From assembly GCA_903960515.1 (NCBI GenBank), contig CAJCBL010000339.1:1-36461 (forward strand): a DNA stretch of 36,461 nt, written 5' to 3'. Each line of letters begins with the position of its first letter. The first letter of the stretch is position 1. Origin of the DNA: an uncultured Verrucomicrobiota bacterium (GTDB lineage: Bacteria; Verrucomicrobiota; Verrucomicrobiia; Opitutales; Opitutaceae). The translations under genes and the position numbers were made by a program. Below the pieces are notes generated by a model, which searched no databases, was not told the origin of the DNA, and saw nothing but the letters and a program-made list of their open reading frames with translations. Below, in pieces: positions 1 to 6,785 of this stretch.

Positions 1-135
1 AAGATCCAAGCCATCAAGGCCGACGCTCGAGGCTTTCGGCGCTTTGAGAACTACCGCGCCCGCATCCTGTTTTTCTGCGGCAAACTCGACCTGCTGCCGG
101 ACATTTCCTTCGCCGCTACCCACAACAAACCGTGA
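1..135 (+). CDS. ISL3-family transposase, C-terminal end only (partial at window edge)
   Basis: The reading frame is open from base 1 to a TGA at 133-135 and gives the last 44 residues of a transposase. It contains IKADARGFRRFENYRARI followed by LFFCGKL, the signature C-terminal block of ISL3-type DDE transposases (SKIQ.IK..ARG.R.F.N.R..ILFFCGKL). The catalytic region lies upstream of the window. The stop codon sits almost at the element's edge: the bases after it, GAAGTCCC ending at about 141, would suit an inverted-repeat end beginning GGG on the other strand, but the partner end is not visible. The element is inserted into a secreted BspA-like gene on the opposite strand. Family assignment is from motif recall. 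Confidence 0.8.
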   Translation, partial: KIQAIKADARGFRRFENYRARILFFCGKLDLLPDISFAATHNKP

Positions 136-352
136 AGTCCCTTATGCTGGGTATGGTGATATCTCCACCCTTGCCGTCGTATCCGGTGATGGTGATCGCC
201 GCACCGGTGTCGGTGTACGTGAAATCTCCGGAAGTGGCCGCGTGGAGGCCTGACAGGGCGAGGCTGAGGGCGAAGAGCGGCAGCAGGAGCCGAGCGCAGC
301 GGGGAAACAGCGTGGCGCCGAGGAACGAAAGCACCGTGGCGAGGGTGGACAT
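116..352 (-). pseudogene. BspA-like surface protein, N-terminus only, cut by the IS
   Basis: From an ATG at 350-352 the minus strand encodes a signal peptide (hydrophobic run LLLPLFALSLALSGLHA) followed by TSGDFTYTDTGAAITITGYD and GKGGDITIPS. That block is typical of the first residues of secreted BspA-like leucine-rich-repeat proteins, in which the text normally goes on with a conserved repeat. Here sense stops after ITIPS, at about base 148, and the frame runs into the transposase end and terminates at 116-118. The gene is therefore a fragment of some 65-70 native residues. The remainder should lie beyond the other end of the IS, outside the window, unless deleted. Intact members of this family are cell-surface or secreted proteins of mostly unknown ligand. 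Confidence 0.65.
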
Positions 353-1076
353 GTGAACTGTTGGGTGAGGGGTTGCAGGTACGTTGATGGCTGGTGCGGC
401 CGCGGACGCGTGCCGGGAAATCGCTCTGCTTTTCCAGCGCCACCGATACCGTTGCCCGAGAGCCAACCGGGGCTTTGTAGGGAGAGCAAGAATATGCGTC
501 GCGCCGGATGGCAGGGGTTGCTGGAGGCGCTGAGGTGTGCGATCCCGAGCGCCGAACAGCGCACGGCCAAGACTTGAGGGCGCAGGGCCAGTTCGTAGCT
601 GACCTGCCCCGGGGCGGCAGTCGGGAGTACCGACAGGCTGCTGAGGGCTGGCAGATCAGCCCCAGCTCGAAACACTGGGGCCTGATTTCGCAGCGCCACT
701 GCGTACGCGTTCCAGGGAATGCCGCTTCGGGCAGGAACGCTCTTTGACCGGTTCCCCAGAAAGCCGGGCAGATAGGGGCCCTACGGATTCGGAATCTGGA
801 CGCGGTGGCGTGTCTGAGCGCCGGTCGCGGCGGTGGCGGTGAAGATGAGGTATCCCCCGGCACCGGTTAGCGTGGTTGAGAAACAGCGATACAGCCCATC
901 GCCTTGGCTACTGTAGCCCGATACGCCGTGAGGTTGCGGAGTTGCGAGCGGAGGGGCTGGCCGTTGAGGTTCTTCTGGTGGTTGCCGGTGCTTCTGCCTC
1001 CGGTTGTGCTTGGCTATCGCGATACAGCGCAACCGGCGTTTTTCCGGGGCGGGATTGAAGGGGGATTTGACCGCCG
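353..1076. other. 0.7 kb without a convincing gene; one dispersed hairpin repeat
   Basis: This gap separates the broken BspA-like gene from tRNA-Leu. Open frames exist on both strands, but none has recognisable protein character and they overlap each other heavily. A possible remnant lies at the minus-strand end near 781-920: the frame ending at 781 reads LTGAGGYLIFTATAATGAQ before its stop and could be the tail of a decayed secreted protein, but homology is not recognisable. Bases 741-783 match a hairpin repeat found again at 24956-25000. The promoter of the BspA-like gene should also lie here, but no clear box is visible. Confidence 0.5.
741..783. repeat. Dispersed hairpin repeat, copy 1 (TCTTTGACCGGTT family)
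   Basis: The sequence begins TCTTTGACCGGTT, continues through a GAAAG core and ends GGGGCCCTA. It aligns along its whole length with 24956-25000, with several substitutions and a two-base length difference. The second copy forms a better hairpin. The locus is intergenic. Confidence 0.6.
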
Positions 1077-1121
1077 AAAAAAAGGCCACACGGGCTGCCT
1101 TTTGGAGGCATCTGTGTGGCG
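1077..1121 (-). terminator. Rho-independent terminator of tRNA-Leu(CAA)
   Basis: Read on the minus strand, GCCACAC (1120-1114) pairs with GTGTGGC (1091-1085) around an inner stem GCCT/AGGC, and is followed by a run of seven T (1083-1077). It lies about 20 bases beyond the tRNA 3' end, the expected position for a monocistronic tRNA terminator. Confidence 0.85.
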
Positions 1122-1142
1122 ACTTTTCCTCTATAGGAGAGA

Positions 1143-1229
1143 TGGTGCCCAGAGTGGGGGTCGAACCCACACTCCCTTGCGGGAACAGGATTTTGAGTCC
1201 AGCGCGTCTGCCAATTCCGCCATCCGGGC
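1143..1229 (-). tRNA. tRNA-Leu (anticodon CAA)
   Basis: This is an 87-nt class II tRNA on the minus strand. The acceptor stem is GCCCGGA/TCTGGGC with discriminator A, and the 3' CCA is encoded. The anticodon loop CTCAAAA carries CAA, which reads the leucine codon UUG. A long variable arm (TGTTCCCGCAAGGGAGTG) and the T-loop TTCGACC are present. A T-rich terminator follows directly. Short apparent ORFs across it are spurious. Confidence 0.97.
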
Positions 1230-1477
1230 ATCTCCTAGATGGCCAAACAAAACGATGCCCGGAGTGAAGTCCATCGGATTTTCCGAATCACTGAAAATGC
1301 CACGGTGTTTCCGTACAGCGCGGGCCACTTGTGTTGGCTAGTCAGGACGGACCAATTCTCTCCCGACGCCGGCGAAGGTGGCGAAATGAGCCGGCCCGTA
1401 ATCGCGGTCCAATCTCAGGCCGGGCGCAAGGCGCGGCGGGTCATTGGGCCGGGAGCCGAGCACGGCAACCGTGTTGG

Positions 1478-3430
1478 TTACGGCGGGGTAGCCGAGTTCA
1501 CTGGCAATCCCAGCCGGGCAGTTACACGGCGATAGACCGACTCCGGGTCGAGGCCGTGGGCGGCGCGCAGAATCTCCACGCTGCTGCCGTGCTCTACGAA
1601 ATCGTCGGGCCAGGCAATGCGTACCACCGGGGTGGCGACGGCGGCGTCGGCAAGAGTCTCCAGTACGGCGCTACCAAAGCCGCCAGCTGCGACATTGTCC
1701 TCCATCGTCACGAGCAGGCGGCTGGCGCGGGCGTGGGAGAGCAGGAGCTCGCGGTCGAGGGGTTTCACCCAGCGGGCGTTGACCACGGCAGCCTGCACTC
1801 CGTGCTCGCGCTGGAGGCGGTCGGCGAGTGCGAGTGCGTCCTGCACCCATGGGCCCAGTGCCCAGAGGGCGAGGTCGGAGCCTTCGCGAAGCACCTCGGC
1901 CTTGCCTACGGGCAGCACGGTGGGCACGGGCTTGGGCTGCACCCCGGGGCCGGCGCCGCGAGGGTAGCGCAGGAAGGTGGGCAGCGGGTGCTGGAGGGCG
2001 GTGTGCAGCAGGTCGGCCAGTTCGTCCTCGTCCTTTGGTTGCGCGATGGCGGCGTAGGGCACGTTGCGCAGGTACGAGAGGTCGAAGAGCCCGTGGTGGG
2101 TGGGGCCGTCGTTGGGCGAGAGGCCGGCGCGGTCGAGGCAGAACACCACGGGCAATTTCTGGAGACAGACGTCGTGGACGATCTGGTCGTAGGCGCGCTG
2201 CAGGAAGGTGGAGTAGATCGCCACTACGGGCTTGAGGCCCTGGGCTGCGAGCCCGGCGGCGAAGAGCGCGGCGTGTTCCTCGGCGATGCCCACATCGAAG
2301 AACTGCCGGGGCAGTTCCTTGGCGAGTATCCCGAGTCCGGTGCCGCCGGGCATTGCCCCGGTGATACCCACAACGCGGTTGTCCAGCTGGGCCTCACGCA
2401 GGAGAGCGCGGCCGAAGATGTCCTGATACGCTGGTTTCGCGCCCGGGGCGGTGTGGCCGTTGCCCGTGGCGATATCGAAGGGGCTGGTGCCGTGGAAACG
2501 CTCCGCCTGCTCGATGGCGGCCTCGTAGCCCTTGCCCTTCTTGGTGAGCACGTGCACGACCACCGGGCAGTCGGCCTGCTTGGCGAACTCGAGGTTCTTG
2601 ATCAGCAGCGGAAGGTCGTGGCCGTCGATCGGGCCGAGGTAGCGCAGGCCGTATTTCTCGAAGAGCGACGACTCGACAAAGAAATCCTTGGTCTCGCGCT
2701 TCCACTTCATCCAGATCTGGTGCAGCCGCTCGCCGCGCGGGGTGCTGCGGAAGAACTCCTCGATGTCGTGGTAGATTCGGTTGTAGGTGGCGCTGGTGGA
2801 GAGCTCGTTGAGGTATTTGGAAAGCGCACCCACGTTGCGGGCGATGGACCACTCGTTGTCGTTGAGGACCACTACGAGGCGCTTGGTCGAATGGGCGATG
2901 TTGTTGAGCGCCTCCATCGAGATGCCGCAGGTGAAGGCGGCGTCGCCGCAGAGGGCTACGACGTGCTCGCTGGTGCCGAGCAGATCGCGGGCGGTGGCCA
3001 GGCCCAGGGCGGCGGAAAGGGCGGTGCCGGCGTGACCGGCCCCGAAGCTGTCGTGCGGGCTCTCGGCGCGATTAAGGAAGCCGGAGAGGCCGCCTGTCTT
3101 GCGGATGAGGCGGAAGCCCTCGCCTCCTCGCCCGGTGAGCAGTTTGTGGACATAACCCTGGTGGGCCACGTCGAAGACAAACTTGTCGTGCGGTGTGTCG
3201 AAAACCCGGTGCAGCGCGATTGTGAGTTCAACTACGCCGAGGTTCGGACCTAGGTGGCCGCCGTTGCGGGCGGTGACGGCGATGAGCTCGTCGCGAATTT
3301 CCTGAGCCAGCAGCGGCAACTGGTCGACAGGGAGAGCCTTGACGTCGGCCGGGCCGTGCACCCCGGGGAGAAGCGGTGCGCTCCGGGGGGCTGGGACCGG
3401 TTTCCCGGCGGGAGAGGGTGCGGGGATCAT
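1478..3430 (-). CDS. dxs: 1-deoxy-D-xylulose-5-phosphate synthase
   Basis: This is the thiamine-diphosphate enzyme that condenses pyruvate with glyceraldehyde 3-phosphate, the entry step of the MEP isoprenoid pathway and a source of thiamine and pyridoxal precursors. The 650-residue length is normal. Visible landmarks are GGHLGPNLGVVELTIALH near the N-terminus, DVAHQGYVHKLLTGR, the ThDP/metal segment GDAAFTCG (about residue 161) with NDNEWSIARNVGALS, and the pyrimidine-domain FDVGIAEEHAALFAAGLA with its catalytic Glu. GDGA and DVGHQ of well-studied enzymes read GDAA and DVAHQ here. The start at 3430 lies 10 bp after the xseB stop; the frame is open further upstream, but that part only shadows xseB. 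It is probably co-transcribed with xseB. Confidence 0.95.
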   Translation of the reverse strand: MIPAPSPAGKPVPAPRSAPLLPGVHGPADVKALPVDQLPLLAQEIRDELIAVTARNGGHLGPNLGVVELTIALHRVFDTPHDKFVFDVAHQGYVHKLLTGRGGEGFRLIRKTGGLSGFLNRAESPHDSFGAGHAGTALSAALGLATARDLLGTSEHVVALCGDAAFTCGISMEALNNIAHSTKRLVVVLNDNEWSIARNVGALSKYLNELSTSATYNRIYHDIEEFFRSTPRGERLHQIWMKWKRETKDFFVESSLFEKYGLRYLGPIDGHDLPLLIKNLEFAKQADCPVVVHVLTKKGKGYEAAIEQAERFHGTSPFDIATGNGHTAPGAKPAYQDIFGRALLREAQLDNRVVGITGAMPGGTGLGILAKELPRQFFDVGIAEEHAALFAAGLAAQGLKPVVAIYSTFLQRAYDQIVHDVCLQKLPVVFCLDRAGLSPNDGPTHHGLFDLSYLRNVPYAAIAQPKDEDELADLLHTALQHPLPTFLRYPRGAGPGVQPKPVPTVLPVGKAEVLREGSDLALWALGPWVQDALALADRLQREHGVQAAVVNARWVKPLDRELLLSHARASRLLVTMEDNVAAGGFGSAVLETLADAAVATPVVRIAWPDDFVEHGSSVEILRAAHGLDPESVYRRVTARLGLPVNSATPP

Positions 3431-3440
3431 CGGCGGGCGA

Positions 3441-3692
3441 TCAGTTGCCCGCACGTTCGGGGGCGAACGGCTCCAGTGCGGCGGTGTCGCGCACTTTTTT
3501 GAGTTGGTCGATCTTGAGCTCGGCGTCCTTGAGCCGGGCCTCGCAAACTTTGAGCAACTTGGTGCCCTCCTCGTAGTGGATGAGCAACGCGGCAAGCGGC
3601 ACCTCGCCCTGCTCCATCGACTCGACGATGGCTTCGAGACGGTTGAGTGCGTCCTCGAAACTGGGCGGGCTGGGCTGTTTGGTCGCGGGCAT
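3441..3692 (-). CDS. xseB: Exodeoxyribonuclease VII small subunit
   Basis: XseB is the small, non-catalytic subunit that binds in several copies to XseA to make exonuclease VII, which degrades single-stranded DNA from both ends. The 83-residue product has the family core SFEDALNRLEAIVESMEQGE followed by PLAALLIHYEEGTKLLKVCE, a helical hairpin expected to form a coiled coil. The C-terminus is charged and variable. The gene precedes dxs by 10 bp, a pairing seen in many bacteria, where xseB, ispA and dxs are neighbours; no ispA is present here. xseA is not in the window. Confidence 0.92.
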   Translation of the reverse strand: MPATKQPSPPSFEDALNRLEAIVESMEQGEVPLAALLIHYEEGTKLLKVCEARLKDAELKIDQLKKVRDTAALEPFAPERAGN

Positions 3693-3794
3693 TGCGAGCG
3701 CACGATTGGGCGGCGTCGCCGGCTTTTCAACCTAGTTTGCGCGAGGGGAGCGATGCGGCCGGTCCCCGTCGGTAGCGCCGGCTATTGCTGGGCT

Positions 3795-5309
3795 TTACGG
3801 TGCGGGCCCACTTGGGACCGGCGCAGTGGCCGCATCGAGTGCGTGGGCCTTTTTGACAAGGCCCACGAATTCCTTGCGGTAGCCTCCCTCGTCGGCGCCC
3901 ATCCCGGATACGGCCAGCTTCTCGACCATGTCCCAGGACATGCCGCCCTTGAAAGGGCTGCCCTGCAGGAGCATCCCGAAACCGGCGACAGCGGCGGCGA
4001 ACTGGAAGTCGGGGTCGGTGGCCTTCTCGTCGTCGTAGCGGCCGGCGTGCAGCGGCACGATGGCCGCCTGTGGGACCTCGCTGCCCGGTGTGTGGTAGCG
4101 GAGTTTCACGGTGAGCCACTCGTTGGTGGCGGCTGCGGAGCCGGCTGCTGGATGTTGAGACTTTGGGGATGCTACGGTGGCGGGCAGCGCGGCCTTTGTT
4201 CCTGCGGGGATGATCTCGTAGAGCGCGGTAACTGCGTGGCTAGCACCGATGGCGCGCCCGTCGCCGGGTTGCGCGAAGTCGTCGCCCTTGAGCAGGCGGT
4301 TTTCGTAACCGATGAGGCGGTACGCCAGCACCTTCGCCGGGTTGAACTCCACCTGGACGCGCACGTCGCTGGCGATGGTCTGGATGGCGGCGCCGGCCTG
4401 CTCGGTGAGCAACTGGCGCGCCTCGGCCTGGGCCAGCGGAGTGGGGTGGAGTAGTGGCCGGGTTACTGCACCCGGCTCCTGAGGGGATTCCGCCCCTGAG
4501 GATGTCGCCGGTGTTGGGTGCTCGCGGCCCTGGAGTGCGATGCGCACCAGTTTGTGCTCGGCCGCCCAGGGGGCCGGTCGCAGGTCTGCGGAGATGGAGA
4601 AGGGCTCGGCGCCGGCCGGCTGCGGGTAGCGGTAGCGGAAGGCGTTCACCAGTTCCTCGATGCGTACCAGGCCGGAGGGCGGGAGTTCGCCCGCTTCGAG
4701 GAACCGGCGCACGTCGGTGTAGGCGGTGGTTTCCACCTCAAGCGCGAAGGTCGAGAGCGGGTTCTGCTGCGCTGTGAGGAAATAGTTGGGCTGGATCGAG
4801 CTGAGCGCACCGGCGTTGAATCCGGGGCCGGGGGTGGGGATGGCGGCGCGCTCGCTGGGCGCGGCGGCGGAGGTGGCCGTGGCCGCAGGCTCGCCGGGGG
4901 CGAGTTGGGAGAATTGGTTGGCGGTGACAACGCGGTCGTGGCGCGCGCGCTCGGCGGAGCGGAAGGCGGTGTCGAGATCCCGGTTATGAGCGGGCAGATA
5001 GACACCCCAGAAGAAGAGAGCGAAGCAGGCGGATACGCCCAGCGGCACCCAGATGGTCCACTGCTCGGCGAAGAGGCGGCGCAGCCAGTGGCGGCGGGCA
5101 GCGGAGGGCAACACGGTGGCCCGAGCCGGCAGGGGTTCCTGAGCGAGTGCTTCGTCGAGTACTGCCATTGTGAGGCGGATATCGTCGACGCTGGCCCGTG
5201 CGGCGGGATCGCTGCGTAGAAGGTTTTCGAACTCGGCGCGCTCGGCGGCGGGCAGCTCGTCGAGTGCGTAGGCGGTGAGCCTTGGGTCGTTTGGGTCGAT
5301 CATGGGCAT
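3795..5309 (-). CDS. YfbK-like membrane protein with anti-sigma-like N-terminus, lacking the VWA domain
   Basis: The 504-residue product follows an ECF sigma gene by 23 bp. Residues 1-60 (DPRLTAYALDELPAAERAEF) resemble the N-terminal region of anti-sigma factors; a membrane segment, IWVPLGVSACFALFFWGVYL, lies near 85-106. A YfbK-type N-terminal domain (STFALEVETTAYTDVRRFLE, VRIEELVNAFRYRYP) covers about 185-260. The C-terminal half (DVRVQVEFNPAKVLAYRLIG, YENRLL, HAVTALYEIIP) matches the DUF3520 domain. In family members a von Willebrand A domain of roughly 200 residues with a DxSxS metal site lies between these two parts; here only about 30 Pro/Ala-rich residues remain, in frame. A GGAGGA site 7 bp upstream fixes the start. 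Function is unknown; a role in controlling the sigma factor is inferred. Confidence 0.85.
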   Translation of the reverse strand: MPMIDPNDPRLTAYALDELPAAERAEFENLLRSDPAARASVDDIRLTMAVLDEALAQEPLPARATVLPSAARRHWLRRLFAEQWTIWVPLGVSACFALFFWGVYLPAHNRDLDTAFRSAERARHDRVVTANQFSQLAPGEPAATATSAAAPSERAAIPTPGPGFNAGALSSIQPNYFLTAQQNPLSTFALEVETTAYTDVRRFLEAGELPPSGLVRIEELVNAFRYRYPQPAGAEPFSISADLRPAPWAAEHKLVRIALQGREHPTPATSSGAESPQEPGAVTRPLLHPTPLAQAEARQLLTEQAGAAIQTIASDVRVQVEFNPAKVLAYRLIGYENRLLKGDDFAQPGDGRAIGASHAVTALYEIIPAGTKAALPATVASPKSQHPAAGSAAATNEWLTVKLRYHTPGSEVPQAAIVPLHAGRYDDEKATDPDFQFAAAVAGFGMLLQGSPFKGGMSWDMVEKLAVSGMGADEGGYRKEFVGLVKKAHALDAATAPVPSGPAP

Positions 5310-5316
5310 GGCTGGG

Positions 5317-5322
5317 TCCTCC
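5317..5322 (-). promoter_or_regulatory. Ribosome binding site of the YfbK-like gene
   Basis: GGAGGA on the minus strand, 7 bases before the ATG at 5309. It decides the start: the frame is open far upstream, but only as a shadow of the sigma gene. Confidence 0.8.
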
Positions 5323-5332
5323 GGGTGGCGGG

Positions 5333-5854
5333 CTAGGCGGCGCTGGGCCGGGTGAGTTCGCGGCGCAGCGCGGCGAGGGCGGTATGGAGCAGGAAACCGA
5401 CGTTGCCCACGGAGAGGCGGGTGATGGCGGCGATCTCCTTGTAACTGAAACCCTCCTGGAATTTCAACCGCACTACCTCCTGCTGGTTGGGCGGCAGGAG
5501 GTCGAGTTGGGCGAGCACCATGCGCCACGATTCGAGGTGCTCGGTCTGGGCGGCCGGTGTTGGATCGGCGGAGACGAGGCGCTCGGCTTGCCCCTCGGCG
5601 AAGCGGCTCATGCGGCCCTCCTTGCGGAGCACGTCGAGGGCGGCGCGACGCGCGACGGTGAAGAGCCATTCCGCGGCGTGCCCGTCCACCGCGGATACGG
5701 GTTGGCGGCAGAGTTTGACGAAGGTGTCCTGCACGATGTCGCGGGCGCGGTCGGCATCGCCGAGCAGGTGGGCGGCGTAGCGCAGCAACGGGCGTTCGTG
5801 GTCGCGCAGGGCGGAGCGCACAAAGGCATCGTGGTCATCGGAGTGCGGGCTCAT
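5333..5854 (-). CDS. ECF-type RNA polymerase sigma factor
   Basis: The 173-residue protein has the two-domain layout of extracytoplasmic-function sigma factors. Sigma region 2 covers about residues 13-80: LLRYAAHLLGDADRARDIVQ, then DTFVKLCRQ and AAEWLFTVARRAALDVLRKE. Region 4 covers about 115-165: LDLLPPNQQEVVRLKFQEGF, then SYKEIAAITRLSVGNVGFLL, the helix-turn-helix that binds the -35 element. It directs RNA polymerase to a small regulon, usually under control of a cognate anti-sigma factor. The next gene has an anti-sigma-like N-terminus and one membrane helix, so the two probably form a regulatory pair. The target promoter motif is not evident from this window. Confidence 0.93.
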   Translation of the reverse strand: MSPHSDDHDAFVRSALRDHERPLLRYAAHLLGDADRARDIVQDTFVKLCRQPVSAVDGHAAEWLFTVARRAALDVLRKEGRMSRFAEGQAERLVSADPTPAAQTEHLESWRMVLAQLDLLPPNQQEVVRLKFQEGFSYKEIAAITRLSVGNVGFLLHTALAALRRELTRPSAA

Positions 5855-6062
5855 GCCGGGTTGGAGGTTGGAGGAGACGGGTGCCAGGCGGCGGTGCTGC
5901 AGAGGAAACGCGCGAGGGACGGAGTTCTTAGGAAGAATTCATGCGGCGGCGACGAAAAGGTGAGGAGCGGCAGGGCGTGCCCTCCGTTGGGACGAGGTAT
6001 GCCAGTGATTCCACGGGGTCGGGGCGTCCGAAACCGGCGCTTTCTTTTCCGCAGGCCACCGC

Positions 6063-6068
6063 TAGTAT
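6063..6068 (+). promoter_or_regulatory. Possible -10 element of the toxin-antitoxin pair
   Basis: TAGTAT ends 6 bases before the ATG of the antitoxin at 6075, and no Shine-Dalgarno sequence lies between. A transcript starting at the usual distance would begin at or next to the start codon, that is, be leaderless. No good -35 box is seen (CTTTCT at the right distance), so this is tentative. Confidence 0.35.
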
Positions 6069-6074
6069 CCGGTC

Positions 6075-6302
6075 ATGAGCACGCTTCTCTCCCGAATCAC
6101 AGTCGAGCCCGGAAAATGTGGCGGACGCCCGTGTATTCGAGGCTACCGGTTGCGGGTGAAGGACGTGCTTGAACTCTTGGCACACGATGCAACCTGGGAC
6201 GAGATTTTGGCGGACTATCCATTCCTAGAGGCTGATGATATTCGCGCATGCTTGGAGTTTGCCGCCTCCCAAAATGACCGCGTGATCTTGCGCGCGTCGT
6301 GA
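6075..6302 (+). CDS. DUF433 family antitoxin
   Basis: The 75-residue protein carries the DUF433 core: RITVEPGKCGGRPCIRGYRL, then VKDVLELLAHDATWDEILAD and YPFLEADDIRACLEFA. The fold is a small winged-helix/HTH-like module; members are antitoxins of type II systems that pair with PIN-like DUF5615 toxins. The downstream toxin gene overlaps it by 4 bases (GTGA), so the two are translationally coupled. It should neutralise the toxin and probably represses its own promoter, but no operator repeat is obvious upstream. The pair sits alone on the plus strand between minus-strand operons, consistent with independent acquisition. Confidence 0.88.
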   Translation: MSTLLSRITVEPGKCGGRPCIRGYRLRVKDVLELLAHDATWDEILADYPFLEADDIRACLEFAASQNDRVILRAS

Positions 6303-6631
6303 CCCGATTCCTCGTTGATAACCAGTTGCCGGTGACCCTAGCCCGTTGGCTCTGCGCACATGGGCATATTGCCGAGCATGCGCTGGAGTTGAATTTGGCT
6401 CAGGCCGCCGACCGGCTTCTCTGGCACTATGCGGCAGAGCATGATGCGGTGATCGTTACGAAAGACGAAGACTTCGCGCAGATGGTGACGCTCCGTCCCG
6501 AACCCGTTCGCGTTGTCTGGCTACGCATCGGCAACTGTCGCACGGCCGCTCTGCTTGCTGTGTTTGAATCCGCGCTCCCTGCGATCACCGAGCAACTCGC
6601 CCACGGCATCCGCTTGATCGAGGTTCACTGA
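6299..6631 (+). CDS. DUF5615 PIN-like toxin
   Basis: The 110-residue protein starts at a GTG that overlaps the antitoxin stop. Family landmarks are FLVDNQLPVTLARWLCAHGH at the N-terminus, whose Asp is one acidic metal ligand, and AAEHDAVIVTKDEDFAQM in the middle with the TKDxDF motif. The C-terminal part, VRVVWLRIGNCRTAAL, matches the family's V.WLR.GN. segment. DUF5615 proteins are PIN-like and are predicted RNases; the acidic residues expected for metal binding are present, so it is probably intact. The cleavage target is unknown. Confidence 0.88.
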   Translation: MTRFLVDNQLPVTLARWLCAHGHIAEHALELNLAQAADRLLWHYAAEHDAVIVTKDEDFAQMVTLRPEPVRVVWLRIGNCRTAALLAVFESALPAITEQLAHGIRLIEVH

Positions 6632-6785
6632 GGACTAGGGGCGGAGCGGCAATAGTGGCATGGGACTGGACTAGCGCTGTTCCGAATGCCACGCCATGGG
6701 CACCGGCCGGTCTCCGGTTTTGCCGTGCGCACGACTTCACTCGCGCAGCGTTTGTTGCCGCCCTGGCGCTCCGGCGCAGGCGAGA

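Noticed and set aside
142-863. Overlapping 185- and 270-residue minus-strand frames in the gap after the BspA-like fragment
   Set aside because: They are Pro/Arg/Ser-rich, overlap each other and the known fragment, and have no motifs.
908-1328. Short frames across tRNA-Leu reading ADALDSKSC and similar
   Set aside because: This is the well-known spurious translation of tRNA-Leu genes.
1331-3253. 640-residue open frame opposite dxs
   Set aside because: Same reason: an antisense frame over a conserved gene, with no domain.
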